The position numbers were made by a program, and so were the translations under genes. Below the pieces are notes generated by a model. It was not told where the DNA came from. It did not search any database and saw only the letters and a program-made list of their open reading frames with translations. Positions 24,844 through 34,487 of a stretch of DNA of 44,980 nt are shown piece by piece. The stretch's first letter is position 1; every line of letters begins with the position of its first letter. This DNA is from Candidatus Gastranaerophilales bacterium (GTDB taxonomy: Bacteria; Cyanobacteriota; Vampirovibrionia; Gastranaerophilales; Gastranaerophilaceae), in contig CALUWA010000016.1 in NCBI GenBank assembly GCA_944324365.1, forward strand, positions 1 to 44,980. The letters are read 5' to 3'.

Positions 24844-25461
24844 CTATTTTTTCTCGGTCTTTTCAATAACCTTATCAATCAAGCCGTATTCTTTAGCTTC
24901 ATATGCCGTCAAGAAGTGGTCGCGTTCACAATCTTCCTTAACTTTTTCATAAGGCTGACCGGAGTTTTCGGCCATAATAGAAATCAGCATTTCTTTCATC
25001 CTCAAAATTTCTTTGGCCTCAATTTCAATGTCTGTTGCCTGGCCTTTCGCACCGCCTAAAGGCTGGTGAATCATTATTCTTGAATTCGGAAGTGCCATTC
25101 TCTTGCCTTTTGCACCTGCGGAAAGCAAAAACGCACCCATTGAAGCCGCATCACCAAGACAAATTGTGCAGACATCCGATTTAATTAAATTCATGGTATC
25201 GTAAATTGCCATGCCGGCAGTAATAACACCACCCGGACTGTTTATATACAACATAATATCTTTTTCATTATTTTCACTGTCAAGAAGCAGAAGCTGCGCT
25301 ACAATAGAATTCGCAACCTCATCATCGATTTCCGTTCCAAGGAAAATAATTCTTTCTCTCAATAATCTTGAAAATATATCGAAAGAACGTTCACCGCGTG
25401 AAGAATTTTCAATAACTGTCGGGACATAGCCCATAATTTTCATATAAGTATCCTGATCCAT
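24844..25461 (-). CDS. clpP: ATP-dependent Clp protease proteolytic subunit
   Basis: A 205-aa ClpP serine protease, full length. The catalytic triad is visible: Ser107 in GDAASMGAF, His132 in [10 protein letters not shown] and Asp181 in [15 protein letters not shown] (73-78) forms the oxyanion loop. The usual Gly-Gln before AASMG is Gly-Asp here, a mild change. It degrades proteins unfolded by ClpX, ClpA or ClpC, none of which is encoded nearby. AGGAGAG precedes the ATG and a TATAAT lies about 20 bases upstream, so it probably has its own promoter although the ABC exporter gene ends 49 bases before it. Confidence 0.96.
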   Translation of the reverse strand: MDQDTYMKIMGYVPTVIENSSRGERSFDIFSRLLRERIIFLGTEIDDEVANSIVAQLLLLDSENNEKDIMLYINSPGGVITAGMAIYDTMNLIKSDVCTICLGDAASMGAFLLSAGAKGKRMALPNSRIMIHQPLGGAKGQATDIEIEAKEILRMKEMLISIMAENSGQPYEKVKEDCERDHFLTAYEAKEYGLIDKVIEKTEKK

Positions 25462-25510
25462 TTTTCTCTCCTAATTACGGGAATATTATACCATAAAGTT
25501 GTATAAAAAA

Positions 25511-27304
25511 CTATACTACAGCTTCCTGATGTTTAAACTGGGCGTTATACAAGGCCTTATAAGCACCGTTTTCAATATTTAGCAATTCTTCATGAGTTCC
25601 GGTTTCAACAATTTCGCCCTGATTAATCACGACAATCTTATTTGCATTTTGGATTGTAGAAAGTCTGTGAGCAATAACAAATACAGTCTTGTCCTGCATA
25701 AGGTTCTCAATCGCACGCTGAACAATGGCTTCTGATTTATTATCCAAAGCGGAAGTCGCTTCATCAAGAATAATAATCGGCGCATTCTTTAAAAATGCCC
25801 TTGCAATCGCGACACGCTGTTTTTGACCGCCGGAAAGCAAAATTCCGCGCTCCCCGATATATGTATCCCATCCTTTATCAAGAGAAGCTACAAAGTCATC
25901 CAAATATGCCATCTCCAGAGCTTTTCTTACTTCATCGTCAGTTGCGTTGGCATTTCCTAAAAGAATATTTTCTTTTATGGTACCTGAGAACAAGAAGTTA
26001 TCCTGAAATACTACTGCAATATTCTGTCTTAAGGATTTTAAGGTTAAATCTCTAATATCAACTCCATCAACCTTAATCGCACCGCTCGTGACATCGTAAA
26101 AACGCGGCAATAAGCTGACAATTGTGGTTTTTCCGCCGCCGGAATTTCCGACAAATGCAACAGTTTCGCCATGGTTAACTGTCAGGTTTATATGCTTAAG
26201 TACAGGTACATCTTTTGTATACTCAAAGCAGACATCTTCAAATGTAATCTGTTTATAATTTGGTGACATTTCAACCGCATTTTCTTTATCTTTAATTTTT
26301 GGCTCGGATTCAAGAATATCAAATACTCTTTCTATAGAGAAGAACGAAAACTGAACTGCGTTAAAGTTGTTCCCGAGGTTTTTAATAGGAGTATAAAGCA
26401 TTATCAAAGCCGTTATAAATGACACGAAGTTACCGGCAGTAATTTGTTTAGTTAAAATCAAGTGGCTGCCATAGCCTATTGCAAGACCGATACCGACAGA
26501 AACAATTACATGCATAAACGGAGAAAGCCAAGAGGTTCTCTGTACCATTTTTATATTTACCGTAAAGATATTTTTCAATATCTCATCAAACTTACTTCTC
26601 TGCTGAGCTTCAAGATTGTAAGAAGATATTGTCTTTATCCCGCTGTATGCTTCATTGTAAGCCGTAATTATAGCGGAATCCGCAACCAGGGTACGCTGCA
26701 TAACTTCATTGATACGTTTTCTTATACGTGCAACAGGTGCAAAAGCACAGCCCAAAACAACAACAGCGATTAACGCAAGCTGCCATGAGTTATAGAACAA
26801 TACACAAAGCAAAGACAAAGATGAGAACAGTCTTTGCATAAATATCTTCAAATTGTCCAAAAGCCCCGCACAGGCATTATCCGCCATGTTGTTAAAAGCA
26901 AATATTACATCTCCGGATTTTCTCTGATCAAAGTAAGAGGTTTCAAGAGTAAGCAGCTTCTTAAATAAATCAGCCTTCAAACCGTTTGTAATCTTACGTC
27001 CGACCCAGGTATTAAGGTATGTCGCCAAATAATTAAGCCCGCCTTGCATTGAAGTAAATAACACAATTCCCAGCGGAATATACCACGGCGATTCAATGGA
27101 TTTTTCAACCATAACCAAATCCATATATGGTTTTAAGGATAATGCAATAATAGCATCCAAAGAACCTATCGGAATACATATTAAAACTGCAAGCAGTGCC
27201 CTGAACCAGTAAGGCTTTACGTAAGGCCACATTCTGGAATAATTTTCAACTACATGGGTATTCTTACACTTATTAATAAAATCATCAATCTTAGCTCTAA
27301 TCAT
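25511..27304 (-). CDS. MsbA-like ABC exporter (half-transporter)
   Basis: A 597-aa half-transporter with a six-helix membrane domain (about 30-325) and a C-terminal nucleotide-binding domain with Walker A GNSGGGKTT, Q-loop VFQDNFLFSG, signature LSGGQKQR, Walker B IIILDEATSALD and switch IAHRLSTI. Two copies should form the working exporter. The closest known role is lipid A/lipid flipping by MsbA, but multidrug exporters look the same at this level, so the substrate is not settled. AGGATGATTTT precedes the ATG. The 180 bases upstream hold no gene. Confidence 0.93.
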   Translation of the reverse strand: MIRAKIDDFINKCKNTHVVENYSRMWPYVKPYWFRALLAVLICIPIGSLDAIIALSLKPYMDLVMVEKSIESPWYIPLGIVLFTSMQGGLNYLATYLNTWVGRKITNGLKADLFKKLLTLETSYFDQRKSGDVIFAFNNMADNACAGLLDNLKIFMQRLFSSLSLLCVLFYNSWQLALIAVVVLGCAFAPVARIRKRINEVMQRTLVADSAIITAYNEAYSGIKTISSYNLEAQQRSKFDEILKNIFTVNIKMVQRTSWLSPFMHVIVSVGIGLAIGYGSHLILTKQITAGNFVSFITALIMLYTPIKNLGNNFNAVQFSFFSIERVFDILESEPKIKDKENAVEMSPNYKQITFEDVCFEYTKDVPVLKHINLTVNHGETVAFVGNSGGGKTTIVSLLPRFYDVTSGAIKVDGVDIRDLTLKSLRQNIAVVFQDNFLFSGTIKENILLGNANATDDEVRKALEMAYLDDFVASLDKGWDTYIGERGILLSGGQKQRVAIARAFLKNAPIIILDEATSALDNKSEAIVQRAIENLMQDKTVFVIAHRLSTIQNANKIVVINQGEIVETGTHEELLNIENGAYKALYNAQFKHQEAVV

Positions 27305-27412
27305 AAAATCATCCTGTTTAAACTATCTAGAAGCAATGCCGATTAAGCAAACACTCTTGATGTAGGATAACATAAACACAGAGATTTTACATTAAATATT
27401 AACAAAAATAAA

Positions 27413-27439
27413 TACAGACCGCCCGTTGGACAGTCTGTA
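27413..27439 (-). terminator. Hairpin after the EF-hand gene
   Basis: TACAGAC (27413-27419) and GTCTGTA (27433-27439) form a 7-bp stem; on the minus strand TTTATTTTTGTT follows. A plausible intrinsic terminator of moderate strength. Confidence 0.5.
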
Positions 27440-27485
27440 CAGCAAAAATTTCCCTTTTTCGGCGTTTTTACGCCCGCTAATGTCA

Positions 27486-28043
27486 CTAAGAATCTGTAAC
27501 GTCTTTGTACTTATAGCTCAAAAGACTATAAGTATCTGCGGAAGAATCTTCACTGCCATAAAATACAGACATATTAGAAGCAGCCTGAAGTCTGAATTCA
27601 TCTTGCTTCTTCTGTTTTGAAGCATCTACACTGTATGCAGAAATTTCTTCGCTTGTAATTCTTCCGTCATGATTTGTATCCATCTCATCAAAATGATTTA
27701 GGATATTTTCCATAGTACTTGTGGAAAGCCCACTTGCACCAGATGCGTAAAACTGCGTAAGTTCAGCTTTAGTAAGCCCCTGAGTAGACATCTGATTTGT
27801 CAAGTTGGTCATTTCCGTAGAACTGATAATTCCGTCGCCGTCCTTATCTATATTAGTAAAGTTATTTTGAAGATAAGAAGCAAAACTTTGGTTAACAAGA
27901 TTTATCTTTGTCGCATCAGTTCTGGCTTCATTTATACTGTCAAGCGTAACCCCGTTAGGATTAGTTGCTGAAAGATAAGAATATGTATTTGTTAAGCCCG
28001 CATATATACCAGCAAGCAAAGAACTACCGTTTGAACTAGTCAT
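27486..28043 (-). CDS. EF-hand calcium-binding protein
   Basis: A 185-aa protein with two good EF-hand loops, DKDGDGIISSTE and DTNHDGRITSEE, each with Asp at positions 1, 3 and 5 and Glu at 12. This predicts calcium binding. The N-terminus is Ser/Thr/Asn-rich with no classical signal peptide, and no enzymatic domain is present. GAGAGGG lies 7 bases before the ATG. It has its own promoter (28077-28104) and terminator, so it is monocistronic between two envelope-related genes. Role unknown; a calcium sensor or buffer is an inference. Confidence 0.85.
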   Translation of the reverse strand: MTSSNGSSLLAGIYAGLTNTYSYLSATNPNGVTLDSINEARTDATKINLVNQSFASYLQNNFTNIDKDGDGIISSTEMTNLTNQMSTQGLTKAELTQFYASGASGLSTSTMENILNHFDEMDTNHDGRITSEEISAYSVDASKQKKQDEFRLQAASNMSVFYGSEDSSADTYSLLSYKYKDVTDS

Positions 28044-28076
28044 AATATAACCCTCTCGTTAATGTAATCCGTTACT

Positions 28077-28104
28077 ATTTTAATGTTTTTTCACAAAAAG
28101 TCAA
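28077..28104 (-). promoter_or_regulatory. Promoter of the EF-hand gene
   Basis: On the minus strand TTGACT (28104-28099), a 16-base spacer and TAAAAT (28082-28077) lie 33 bases before the ATG. Confidence 0.65.
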
Positions 28105-28151
28105 GATACAATTTCAAAACGCGCTTTGGACAAGCTTCTCAATGGAATATT

Positions 28152-30968
28152 CTATTTTACAAGATTATTTAAATATTCCTCGTTATACTTTAACGTATCG
28201 GAAGTTGCAACAATTGAATATACCGGCTTACCTGCAAACACATATTGGGCTGCATTATATATATCATCTACCGTAATTTTATCAATCATATCGAAATACG
28301 CATTATCTTTATTCAAGCCGTAATAAGATTCAAGCCCATCACCAAAAGAGCCAGTTTTACATGCAACAGACTCATTAACCGTCAGCAGAAGATTTTTTAA
28401 TGATAATTTTGCACTATCAAGCTCGGCTTGCGAAACCGGTTCTGATTTTATTCTTTCTATATGATGTTTAAATCCGTCTATAGATTTTTGCAAATTGTCA
28501 AAACTCTGTTCGCCGGTTTCTTTATTATCAGTAGTTGTTCCGATTGACAGGGCAATTACCCCGGTATTTCCCTCCGAATACAAATTTGAACGAACAGAAT
28601 AAGCGAGTTTTTGCTGCTCGCGCAAATCATTAAACAATCTGGAAGATGGCCCGCCGCCAAGAATTGTATTTAACAATTCAATAGTAACTTCATCCTTCAA
28701 ATTTCCGGACAGCTTAAACTTGTATGCTTCAACAATTTTCGCCTGGTTTTTATTAGCCGAATCAGTAAGCACCTTTGTTTCAGTTTGAGGCTCGTATGTA
28801 TTATAAATCTCATATTTATACGGCCGAACGGAATTAAACTTACTCAACGTATTAAATACCAGCGGTTTTATATCAGGATTTTCACTGAACGGCGCAGATA
28901 CAACAGCTATACCTTTTGAATTTGCTATAAGCGAGCTATAAAGATTTTGGACATCAGAAAGCGTTAATGTTTCAAGCCCCTGCAGAATATCTTCTTTTGT
29001 ATACGATAACCCCCTATATAATTCCGGATACAATTTATTTCCCGGGGTTTTATCGGAACGCAGCAAACTATCTTTTAAATTTGCTTTCACTTCTTCAAAC
29101 GTCTTTTCATCAAAGCGCGGAGTTTCCACTACTTCTTTCAACATATCCAAAGCCTTTGAAATATCCCCTTTATCGCAATCAGCACCAACTGAGATCCCTT
29201 CATAATTCGCTGAAATATTCAAATACAGCCCGTGTTTTCTTAATAATTCAGTCATTTCATCTTTATTTCTAGATTTGCTTCCTTCTGATAACAAATCATT
29301 TAAAACACTGTATGCTGCCGGATTTTGAGGTTTTATAACATTTTCAGGTATTATTTTGAAGTTAACCACAGAATTTGGCAGAGCAGAATCATTCAACACC
29401 ACTCTGTAATTATTTGCAAGATTATACTGTTTTACATTTTCCATATTCAGAACCTGTTTGTGAACCTGTCCTGTAAATGCAACAGATGCCGCGTTTTTAT
29501 AATTAGCGTTTATACCGGCTTCATCAGCCTCTGACGGATGAACAACAGTTATTGCAGCTTTATTCAGATTAAAATATTTTTTTGCAGCATTTTGTATATC
29601 TTGAGGAGTCATATTATCAATTATCTTTTCATAATCAGTTATTGACTCAAGATTATTCTCCAAAACAGCCTCTCCAATCTTATTATTCACTGCAGAAGAA
29701 TATTCAAAACTGCGTGCAAAATCATATTTCATGTCACGTTTAATTATATTCATTTCTTCTTCTGTCGGCAAAACGTTTTGATATTTGCTTATTTGAGAAT
29801 ACAAAACTTTTAGAAGCTTTTCGGAATTATCTTCGCTCACATCCGCAGAGAGCATTAAGGCTCTTTTATCACCAGGCCTGATGGAAATTTTTTCTGACAT
29901 GTAATCTACGGAAGTATTCAATTTATTAAACAAATTGACTGCCTCGCGAGAATCCAGCATCATACGAATCATCGCATTTACATAAATTCTGTCTTTAGAA
30001 TTATTATTTTCTGGCCCTGCAAATCCAAGAACAACGGTAGTAGAATTTGCCTTATCTGAAATAATATCTTCCCGCTTTGCCTTTTCAAGCGGTTCAAGTT
30101 TTTCATAAGTTCTCTCGCCCGGAACTGCTTTTTGAGAGGAAAAATATTTTGAAAGCAGCTTCATTGTGTCTTCGGGTTCTACTTCACCTGTTACAACAGT
30201 TACCATATTTGCCGGGTAATAGTTTCTGTTAAAATAATCAACTACATCTTCTCTTGTAAGATTTGTTATATTTGAAGTGTTACCCGCAATAATATCCGAG
30301 GACGTACTTTTTATATTAAACAAATTTTTCAAGGTTCTGTTATATGCAACATTTTCAGGATCTGAAGTAATCATATTAATTTCTGAATTAACAATTCCCT
30401 TTTCTTTTTCCAGCATATCAGCAGCAAACCGCGGACTTTCAAGCATAGAGGCATGAATTTTTATTTTCTTTTCTAAATCATCATCATTCAATAAATGAGA
30501 AGAAATAAAATAATTTGTTTCGGCAAGTCCGGTGCTGGCATTGGTATTAGCGCCCATTTTATCCGTAGTTTTGAAAAATTCGCCGGCTTCCAGCCCGTCA
30601 GAACCGTTAAACAAGTTGTGCTCAATATAATGACTTATCCCGCGAACTCTGTCTGGTTCATTCATTGAACCGGTATTTACATACGTCTTTAAAACAGTTT
30701 CACCCTCTTTAGGCACAATAATAACTTTCTGCCCGTTTGAAAGTTTATAAGAGGATGCCTTTAAACCATACGGCAAAGTTATTTCCCCGGTTTTAACATA
30801 AGAGAGCGGAGTTTTTACGGCAGCATGATTTATCGCCGGCTGTAGTTCCGTAACCTGTCGATACTCCGGAACCGACTTGTTAACATTCTCCGGCTTTTTA
30901 TTCACGGGGGCCGCACCAAGTGCATTTACGTTAATTGTTTGTTTTACACCATTAATTAAATCTGACAT
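28152..30968 (-). CDS. Second M16 zinc peptidase, no signal peptide
   Basis: A 938-aa two-half M16 peptidase, paralogous to the enzyme at 4139. The zinc motif is HYIEH (residues 113-117) with a downstream Glu in GIVNSEINM (Glu196), spaced slightly wider than usual. The second half contains RLFNDLREQQKLAYSVRS, the conserved substrate-binding stretch. Unlike its paralogue it begins with about 60 polar residues and no hydrophobic signal, so it looks cytoplasmic or exported by another route. VAFTG (496-500) in the linker resembles the PSFxG motif of other proteins here. GTAGGG precedes the ATG. Probably peptide degradation or processing. Confidence 0.88.
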   Translation of the reverse strand: MSDLINGVKQTINVNALGAAPVNKKPENVNKSVPEYRQVTELQPAINHAAVKTPLSYVKTGEITLPYGLKASSYKLSNGQKVIIVPKEGETVLKTYVNTGSMNEPDRVRGISHYIEHNLFNGSDGLEAGEFFKTTDKMGANTNASTGLAETNYFISSHLLNDDDLEKKIKIHASMLESPRFAADMLEKEKGIVNSEINMITSDPENVAYNRTLKNLFNIKSTSSDIIAGNTSNITNLTREDVVDYFNRNYYPANMVTVVTGEVEPEDTMKLLSKYFSSQKAVPGERTYEKLEPLEKAKREDIISDKANSTTVVLGFAGPENNNSKDRIYVNAMIRMMLDSREAVNLFNKLNTSVDYMSEKISIRPGDKRALMLSADVSEDNSEKLLKVLYSQISKYQNVLPTEEEMNIIKRDMKYDFARSFEYSSAVNNKIGEAVLENNLESITDYEKIIDNMTPQDIQNAAKKYFNLNKAAITVVHPSEADEAGINANYKNAASVAFTGQVHKQVLNMENVKQYNLANNYRVVLNDSALPNSVVNFKIIPENVIKPQNPAAYSVLNDLLSEGSKSRNKDEMTELLRKHGLYLNISANYEGISVGADCDKGDISKALDMLKEVVETPRFDEKTFEEVKANLKDSLLRSDKTPGNKLYPELYRGLSYTKEDILQGLETLTLSDVQNLYSSLIANSKGIAVVSAPFSENPDIKPLVFNTLSKFNSVRPYKYEIYNTYEPQTETKVLTDSANKNQAKIVEAYKFKLSGNLKDEVTIELLNTILGGGPSSRLFNDLREQQKLAYSVRSNLYSEGNTGVIALSIGTTTDNKETGEQSFDNLQKSIDGFKHHIERIKSEPVSQAELDSAKLSLKNLLLTVNESVACKTGSFGDGLESYYGLNKDNAYFDMIDKITVDDIYNAAQYVFAGKPVYSIVATSDTLKYNEEYLNNLVK

Positions 30969-31113
30969 ATTTTCCCTACTTTTATATTAAAACACAGATT
31001 ATTTAAAAATTGCCCGGAATTTTGTTAAAAATTGTAAAGATTATTTTTATAAAAAAAGCAATTTTTGAATAAAAAAATACTTTATTTAAATATAAGGAAA
31101 TGAGGACAAAGAT

Positions 31114-31317
31114 ATGAAAGAACAAGAATTAAATACGATGATGTCAGTAGTGTCAGATCCAATCTGCAATGTTTATAAAATTAATAACAGAAAAGATTTA
31201 GAAGAAATCCAAAGAATAATCAGAATCTTCAACATTGCTGACGAACAGCACAACAAGCACACAATGTTGTCCATCAAAAACCTTGCAACATTCAGACTTG
31301 TATTGAGCAACAACTAG
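31114..31317 (+). CDS. Small protein of unknown function (67 aa)
   Basis: A 67-residue soluble protein, single gene, with GAGGACAAAG as ribosome site and a strong terminator after it. It is predicted mostly helical (RKDLEEIQRIIRIFNIADEQ), has one cysteine and no known motif. The isolated signals, and the long A/T-rich leader shared with the divergent M16 gene, suggest it is real. It is the only plus-strand gene between 24.8 and 44.4 kb. Function unknown. Confidence 0.65.
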   Translation: MKEQELNTMMSVVSDPICNVYKINNRKDLEEIQRIIRIFNIADEQHNKHTMLSIKNLATFRLVLSNN

Positions 31318-31342
31318 AAAACTCATTTTCAACAAAAATTTA

Positions 31343-31376
31343 AAAGGCTTTGATATTGAATAATATCAAAGCCTTT
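31343..31376. terminator. Bidirectional terminator between the small gene and dgkA
   Basis: A perfect 15-bp stem (AAAGGCTTTGATATT at 31343-31357, AATATCAAAGCCTTT at 31362-31376) with loop GAAT. The T-rich continuation is better on the minus strand, so it ends the dgkA operon as well as the small gene. Confidence 0.88.
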
Positions 31377-31383
31377 ATGATAT

Positions 31384-31761
31384 TCATGCAAAATAAGCCA
31401 GTATAGCCGGCACAAAAATCATCACCCCTATTATGATTGCAACAAAAGTTACAAACATAACGGCACCCGCCGAGATATCTTTTGCCATCCCGACAAGCGT
31501 TGAATACCTGTTATGAAACACCGCATCAAGAGAAAACTCTATCGCGGAATTTATCATCTCTGTCACTACAACAAGCGCAATTGCAAAAAGCAATATGCAT
31601 AATTTTACAATATTTAAACCTAATACAATACCTAAAAGCAGAATAAGAGTCGCCGCCATAAAGTGGATACGTATATTTCTTTCGCTTTTTAGAACTATTC
31701 TTAACCCTTTACGCGCATTTTTAAACGTTCTGCCAAACCCTTGCGTTTTGAACTTACTCAT
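31384..31761 (-). CDS. dgkA: Diacylglycerol/undecaprenol kinase
   Basis: A 125-aa integral-membrane kinase of the DgkA family with three helices. Family motifs SERNIRIHF, VTEMINSAIE and AKDISAGAVM are intact. Gram-positive relatives phosphorylate undecaprenol, E. coli DgkA phosphorylates diacylglycerol; sequence alone does not decide here. It overlaps ybeY by 4 bases (ATGA), giving the ybeY-dgkA order seen in many Firmicutes and cyanobacteria. Last gene of the pgpH-ybeY-dgkA operon. Confidence 0.93.
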   Translation of the reverse strand: MSKFKTQGFGRTFKNARKGLRIVLKSERNIRIHFMAATLILLLGIVLGLNIVKLCILLFAIALVVVTEMINSAIEFSLDAVFHNRYSTLVGMAKDISAGAVMFVTFVAIIIGVMIFVPAILAYFA

Positions 31762-32261
31762 ATTCCAACAGCCTTTAGTGCTTTATTTTGTAACTCTATA
31801 ACAAAATTATAATCTTCTTCCGTTTGGTGGTCAAATCCCAATAAATGCATAATTCCATGACTTATCAGAAAAGCAAGCTCATATTCCTTTGTTACATTCT
31901 TTTTTCCGGCCTCTTCAATTACCTTATCCAAAGCTATAATTACTTCCCCGAGATTTATTTCATCATCAAGAATTAATCGCTCCTCAGGCTCGGTATCAGC
32001 AAAGATTGCAAACGTAATTATATCTGCCGGATAATCCTTATTTCTGTATTCTCTGTTGATTTCGTGAGTTTTTATGCTGTCACAGTATAAAAAATCAAAA
32101 GAAATAGTTTTATAATTATACCCGCAAAGGCAGCAAGAAGGAGCTATCTCCGGCTGTTCCAGGTAAAATTTGAGAATATTTTTAGCAATTTTAATACACT
32201 CTTTTTCATCAACAGCCCAGCCGTCATATATATTTTCGCTAAAAATATTAATCTTTGGCAT
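31758..32261 (-). CDS. ybeY: Endoribonuclease YbeY
   Basis: A 167-aa YbeY, a zinc-dependent RNase involved in 16S rRNA 3'-end maturation and ribosome quality control. The signature HGIMHLLGFDH (HxxxHxxxxxH) is complete, preceded by REYRNKDYPADIITFAI, also typical. I start at ATG 32261 because GGAGAG lies just before it; a longer frame to 32300 would run deeper into pgpH. The gene overlaps the end of pgpH by 14 bases and dgkA by 4. The region around CCLCGYNYKT is an unusual cysteine-bearing insert. Confidence 0.94.
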   Translation of the reverse strand: MPKINIFSENIYDGWAVDEKECIKIAKNILKFYLEQPEIAPSCCLCGYNYKTISFDFLYCDSIKTHEINREYRNKDYPADIITFAIFADTEPEERLILDDEINLGEVIIALDKVIEEAGKKNVTKEYELAFLISHGIMHLLGFDHQTEEDYNFVIELQNKALKAVGI

Positions 32262-34455
32262 TATTCTCTCCGGATTTTTTGCCGTTATCCGGCTCTTCAA
32301 GCTGTTTTATTTTATTTTCCAAATCCTCATCAAGAAGCTTGCCCGGAATATTGATTTTATTATTTTTTAGCTTTTCATCAAGTTCCTGATACTTAATTCT
32401 TTCATGCTGCATACCGCGAAGGATCCTTGAGAACGTTGCCGCAATAACTTTTATATCGCGCAAAGTCAAAGGACTGTCCGAAAGCTGCCCGTCATTTAAT
32501 CTTTCGACAATAATTTTATCTATTATGTTGTCAATATCCTCAGATGTCGGATTTTTAAACGAACGCACTGCCGATTCAATCGCATCTGCAAGCATCAAAA
32601 TTGCAGTTTCTTTCATATTAGGCTTCGGCCCAGGATAACGGAACTGATCTTCTTTTACATTTTCAGCACCCTCTTCTTTTACAGCCTCATTATAAAAATA
32701 AGAAACAAGCCCTTCTCCGTGATGCTGTAAAATAAAATTGTTTATAATCGGCGGAAGTCCGGCCTTTTTAGCAAATTCCACACCGTCTTTCGGGTGAGCC
32801 GTAATAAGCATTTTACTTACACGCGGATTATGGTTTTTATGCGGGTTATCAATACCAAAATATGATTGGTTTTCAATAAAGAAAAGCGGTCTTTGAAGCT
32901 TTCCAATATCATGGTAAAATGCTCCGACTCGCGCCAAAATCGGATTTGCCCCAATCGCTTCAGCCGCAGCCTCGCATAAATTTGAAACCATCAAACTGTG
33001 ATGATAAGTTCCCGGGGCATCACGCAAAAGCTGCTTTAACAACGGCTGATTATGATCTGCAAGTTCGGCCAAACCGTATGGAGTAATTATATTAAACATG
33101 CCCTCAAATACCGGAACTGACCAAAATACAAACATAGAACTTACTATACCGTTTATAACAATATAAAAAGCGTCTTTCATAATCAATGTGTTGCTTACAT
33201 CAATAAGGCACTTTTCAAGCACATATATACTCAAAAGTATAAGCAGACCGGCCGCAGATACAATCAATCCGGCTTTTATCAAATCAAACCGTCTTGAATA
33301 CCGAATTTGAGAAACTGTAACCATTGCAATTAAGCTCAGCAGTAAAAATGTAACGACAAATTGCGCCGAATACTGCATGCCAACTGCAAGCACAGCCAAT
33401 AATACCGTCATTGCCACATAAGCAACTCTTGGCGTTATAAATATTGAAAGTAAAATTACAAAAGCCGGTATAGGCAGAATATATGGAGTAAATCCGGTTG
33501 GCATAACAACTGCAACACTGGAAAGTAAAATACTTAAAAATGCTGTTATTGCAAAGTATTTTGGTTCCAAAAACGGCTTTGCAAAATACTTCATATAAAA
33601 AATATAAATAAATGTCGCAACCACAACCAACGCAAAAATAGCCAGCAATCCCTGCCAGTTAAGTTCATAAACATTATATCCGGCCTGTCTTAGTGCATCT
33701 CGTTTTAATTGGGTAACAGGCTCACCTTCAAAAACAATTTTATCTCCTTTTTGGAAGGTTGTTTCATAAGGTTTTACCGAATTCTCCGCATTTTTTCTCG
33801 CAATTTCCGTTGCAAACTCATCTATTACAAGGTTTGGAACCAAAATCTGGCCTAACAAAGCTTTAACAATTGTAATCTGTCTTTTGGAAATATTCGATAC
33901 CAAATTTTCCGTAATAATTCGTTCTATATCGTTATTTTCAAAATCTTTTTCTGAAATCCCGGTTCTTAATATATTTGCCAAAGTCAAATTTGCTTTATCA
34001 AAGGATTCTCGCAAAGTATGCTCATCCGTTTTTAAAAAGAAACTGATTACAAAACTTTTTCTTGAACTATCGGAAATATCAAACAGAATAGATAATTCTT
34101 CTTCTTTAACCGCCGGTTCAACCTCTTTTTTCCGTATCTGTATGATTGAACTTTCTAATGTTTCAAGATTATTTCTTATAAAGTCATCTTCCGCAGCCGT
34201 AAAAACAGGATCAACCTTTTGCGCCACTTCTTTTTTATGCTGTTCCGTACGCTTTACATCTACAACAGTCAGAGTTTTTTCTGCAATAACATCCTTTTTG
34301 CTGATACCGTTTTCAATTATGCTTTGAAAAAAGAAATTTTGTGACGATATAATTGCTGTCAAAACTATAGCAAATACAAAAAAAGCAGTTACCTTAGAGG
34401 TTAAAAAAGCCCACAAAAAATCCCTGGCTTTTGTCAAAATATTTATATTATCCAT
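32248..34455 (-). CDS. pgpH: Cyclic di-AMP phosphodiesterase PgpH (7TM-HD)
   Basis: A 735-aa membrane protein with one N-terminal helix, an extracytoplasmic 7TMR-HDED domain (about 45-265), seven membrane helices (about 270-465) and a cytoplasmic HD hydrolase domain. The HD motif residues are present: HHSLMVSNLC, FYHDIGK, HNPRVSK, ITAHPKDG, ILQHHGEG and MLADAIES. Listeria PgpH hydrolyses c-di-AMP to pApA. A cdaA synthase gene lies about 8 kb further on, which supports that substrate. It heads the pgpH-ybeY-dgkA unit and its end overlaps ybeY. The C-terminus is charged and probably flexible. Confidence 0.94.
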   Translation of the reverse strand: MDNINILTKARDFLWAFLTSKVTAFFVFAIVLTAIISSQNFFFQSIIENGISKKDVIAEKTLTVVDVKRTEQHKKEVAQKVDPVFTAAEDDFIRNNLETLESSIIQIRKKEVEPAVKEEELSILFDISDSSRKSFVISFFLKTDEHTLRESFDKANLTLANILRTGISEKDFENNDIERIITENLVSNISKRQITIVKALLGQILVPNLVIDEFATEIARKNAENSVKPYETTFQKGDKIVFEGEPVTQLKRDALRQAGYNVYELNWQGLLAIFALVVVATFIYIFYMKYFAKPFLEPKYFAITAFLSILLSSVAVVMPTGFTPYILPIPAFVILLSIFITPRVAYVAMTVLLAVLAVGMQYSAQFVVTFLLLSLIAMVTVSQIRYSRRFDLIKAGLIVSAAGLLILLSIYVLEKCLIDVSNTLIMKDAFYIVINGIVSSMFVFWSVPVFEGMFNIITPYGLAELADHNQPLLKQLLRDAPGTYHHSLMVSNLCEAAAEAIGANPILARVGAFYHDIGKLQRPLFFIENQSYFGIDNPHKNHNPRVSKMLITAHPKDGVEFAKKAGLPPIINNFILQHHGEGLVSYFYNEAVKEEGAENVKEDQFRYPGPKPNMKETAILMLADAIESAVRSFKNPTSEDIDNIIDKIIVERLNDGQLSDSPLTLRDIKVIAATFSRILRGMQHERIKYQELDEKLKNNKINIPGKLLDEDLENKIKQLEEPDNGKKSGENNAKD

Positions 34456-34487
34456 ATATCACCTTATTAATACTCAAATTTATACAC

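Noticed and set aside
33884-34327. 147-codon frame antisense to pgpH
   Set aside because: Serine-rich product typical of antisense translation; no signals.
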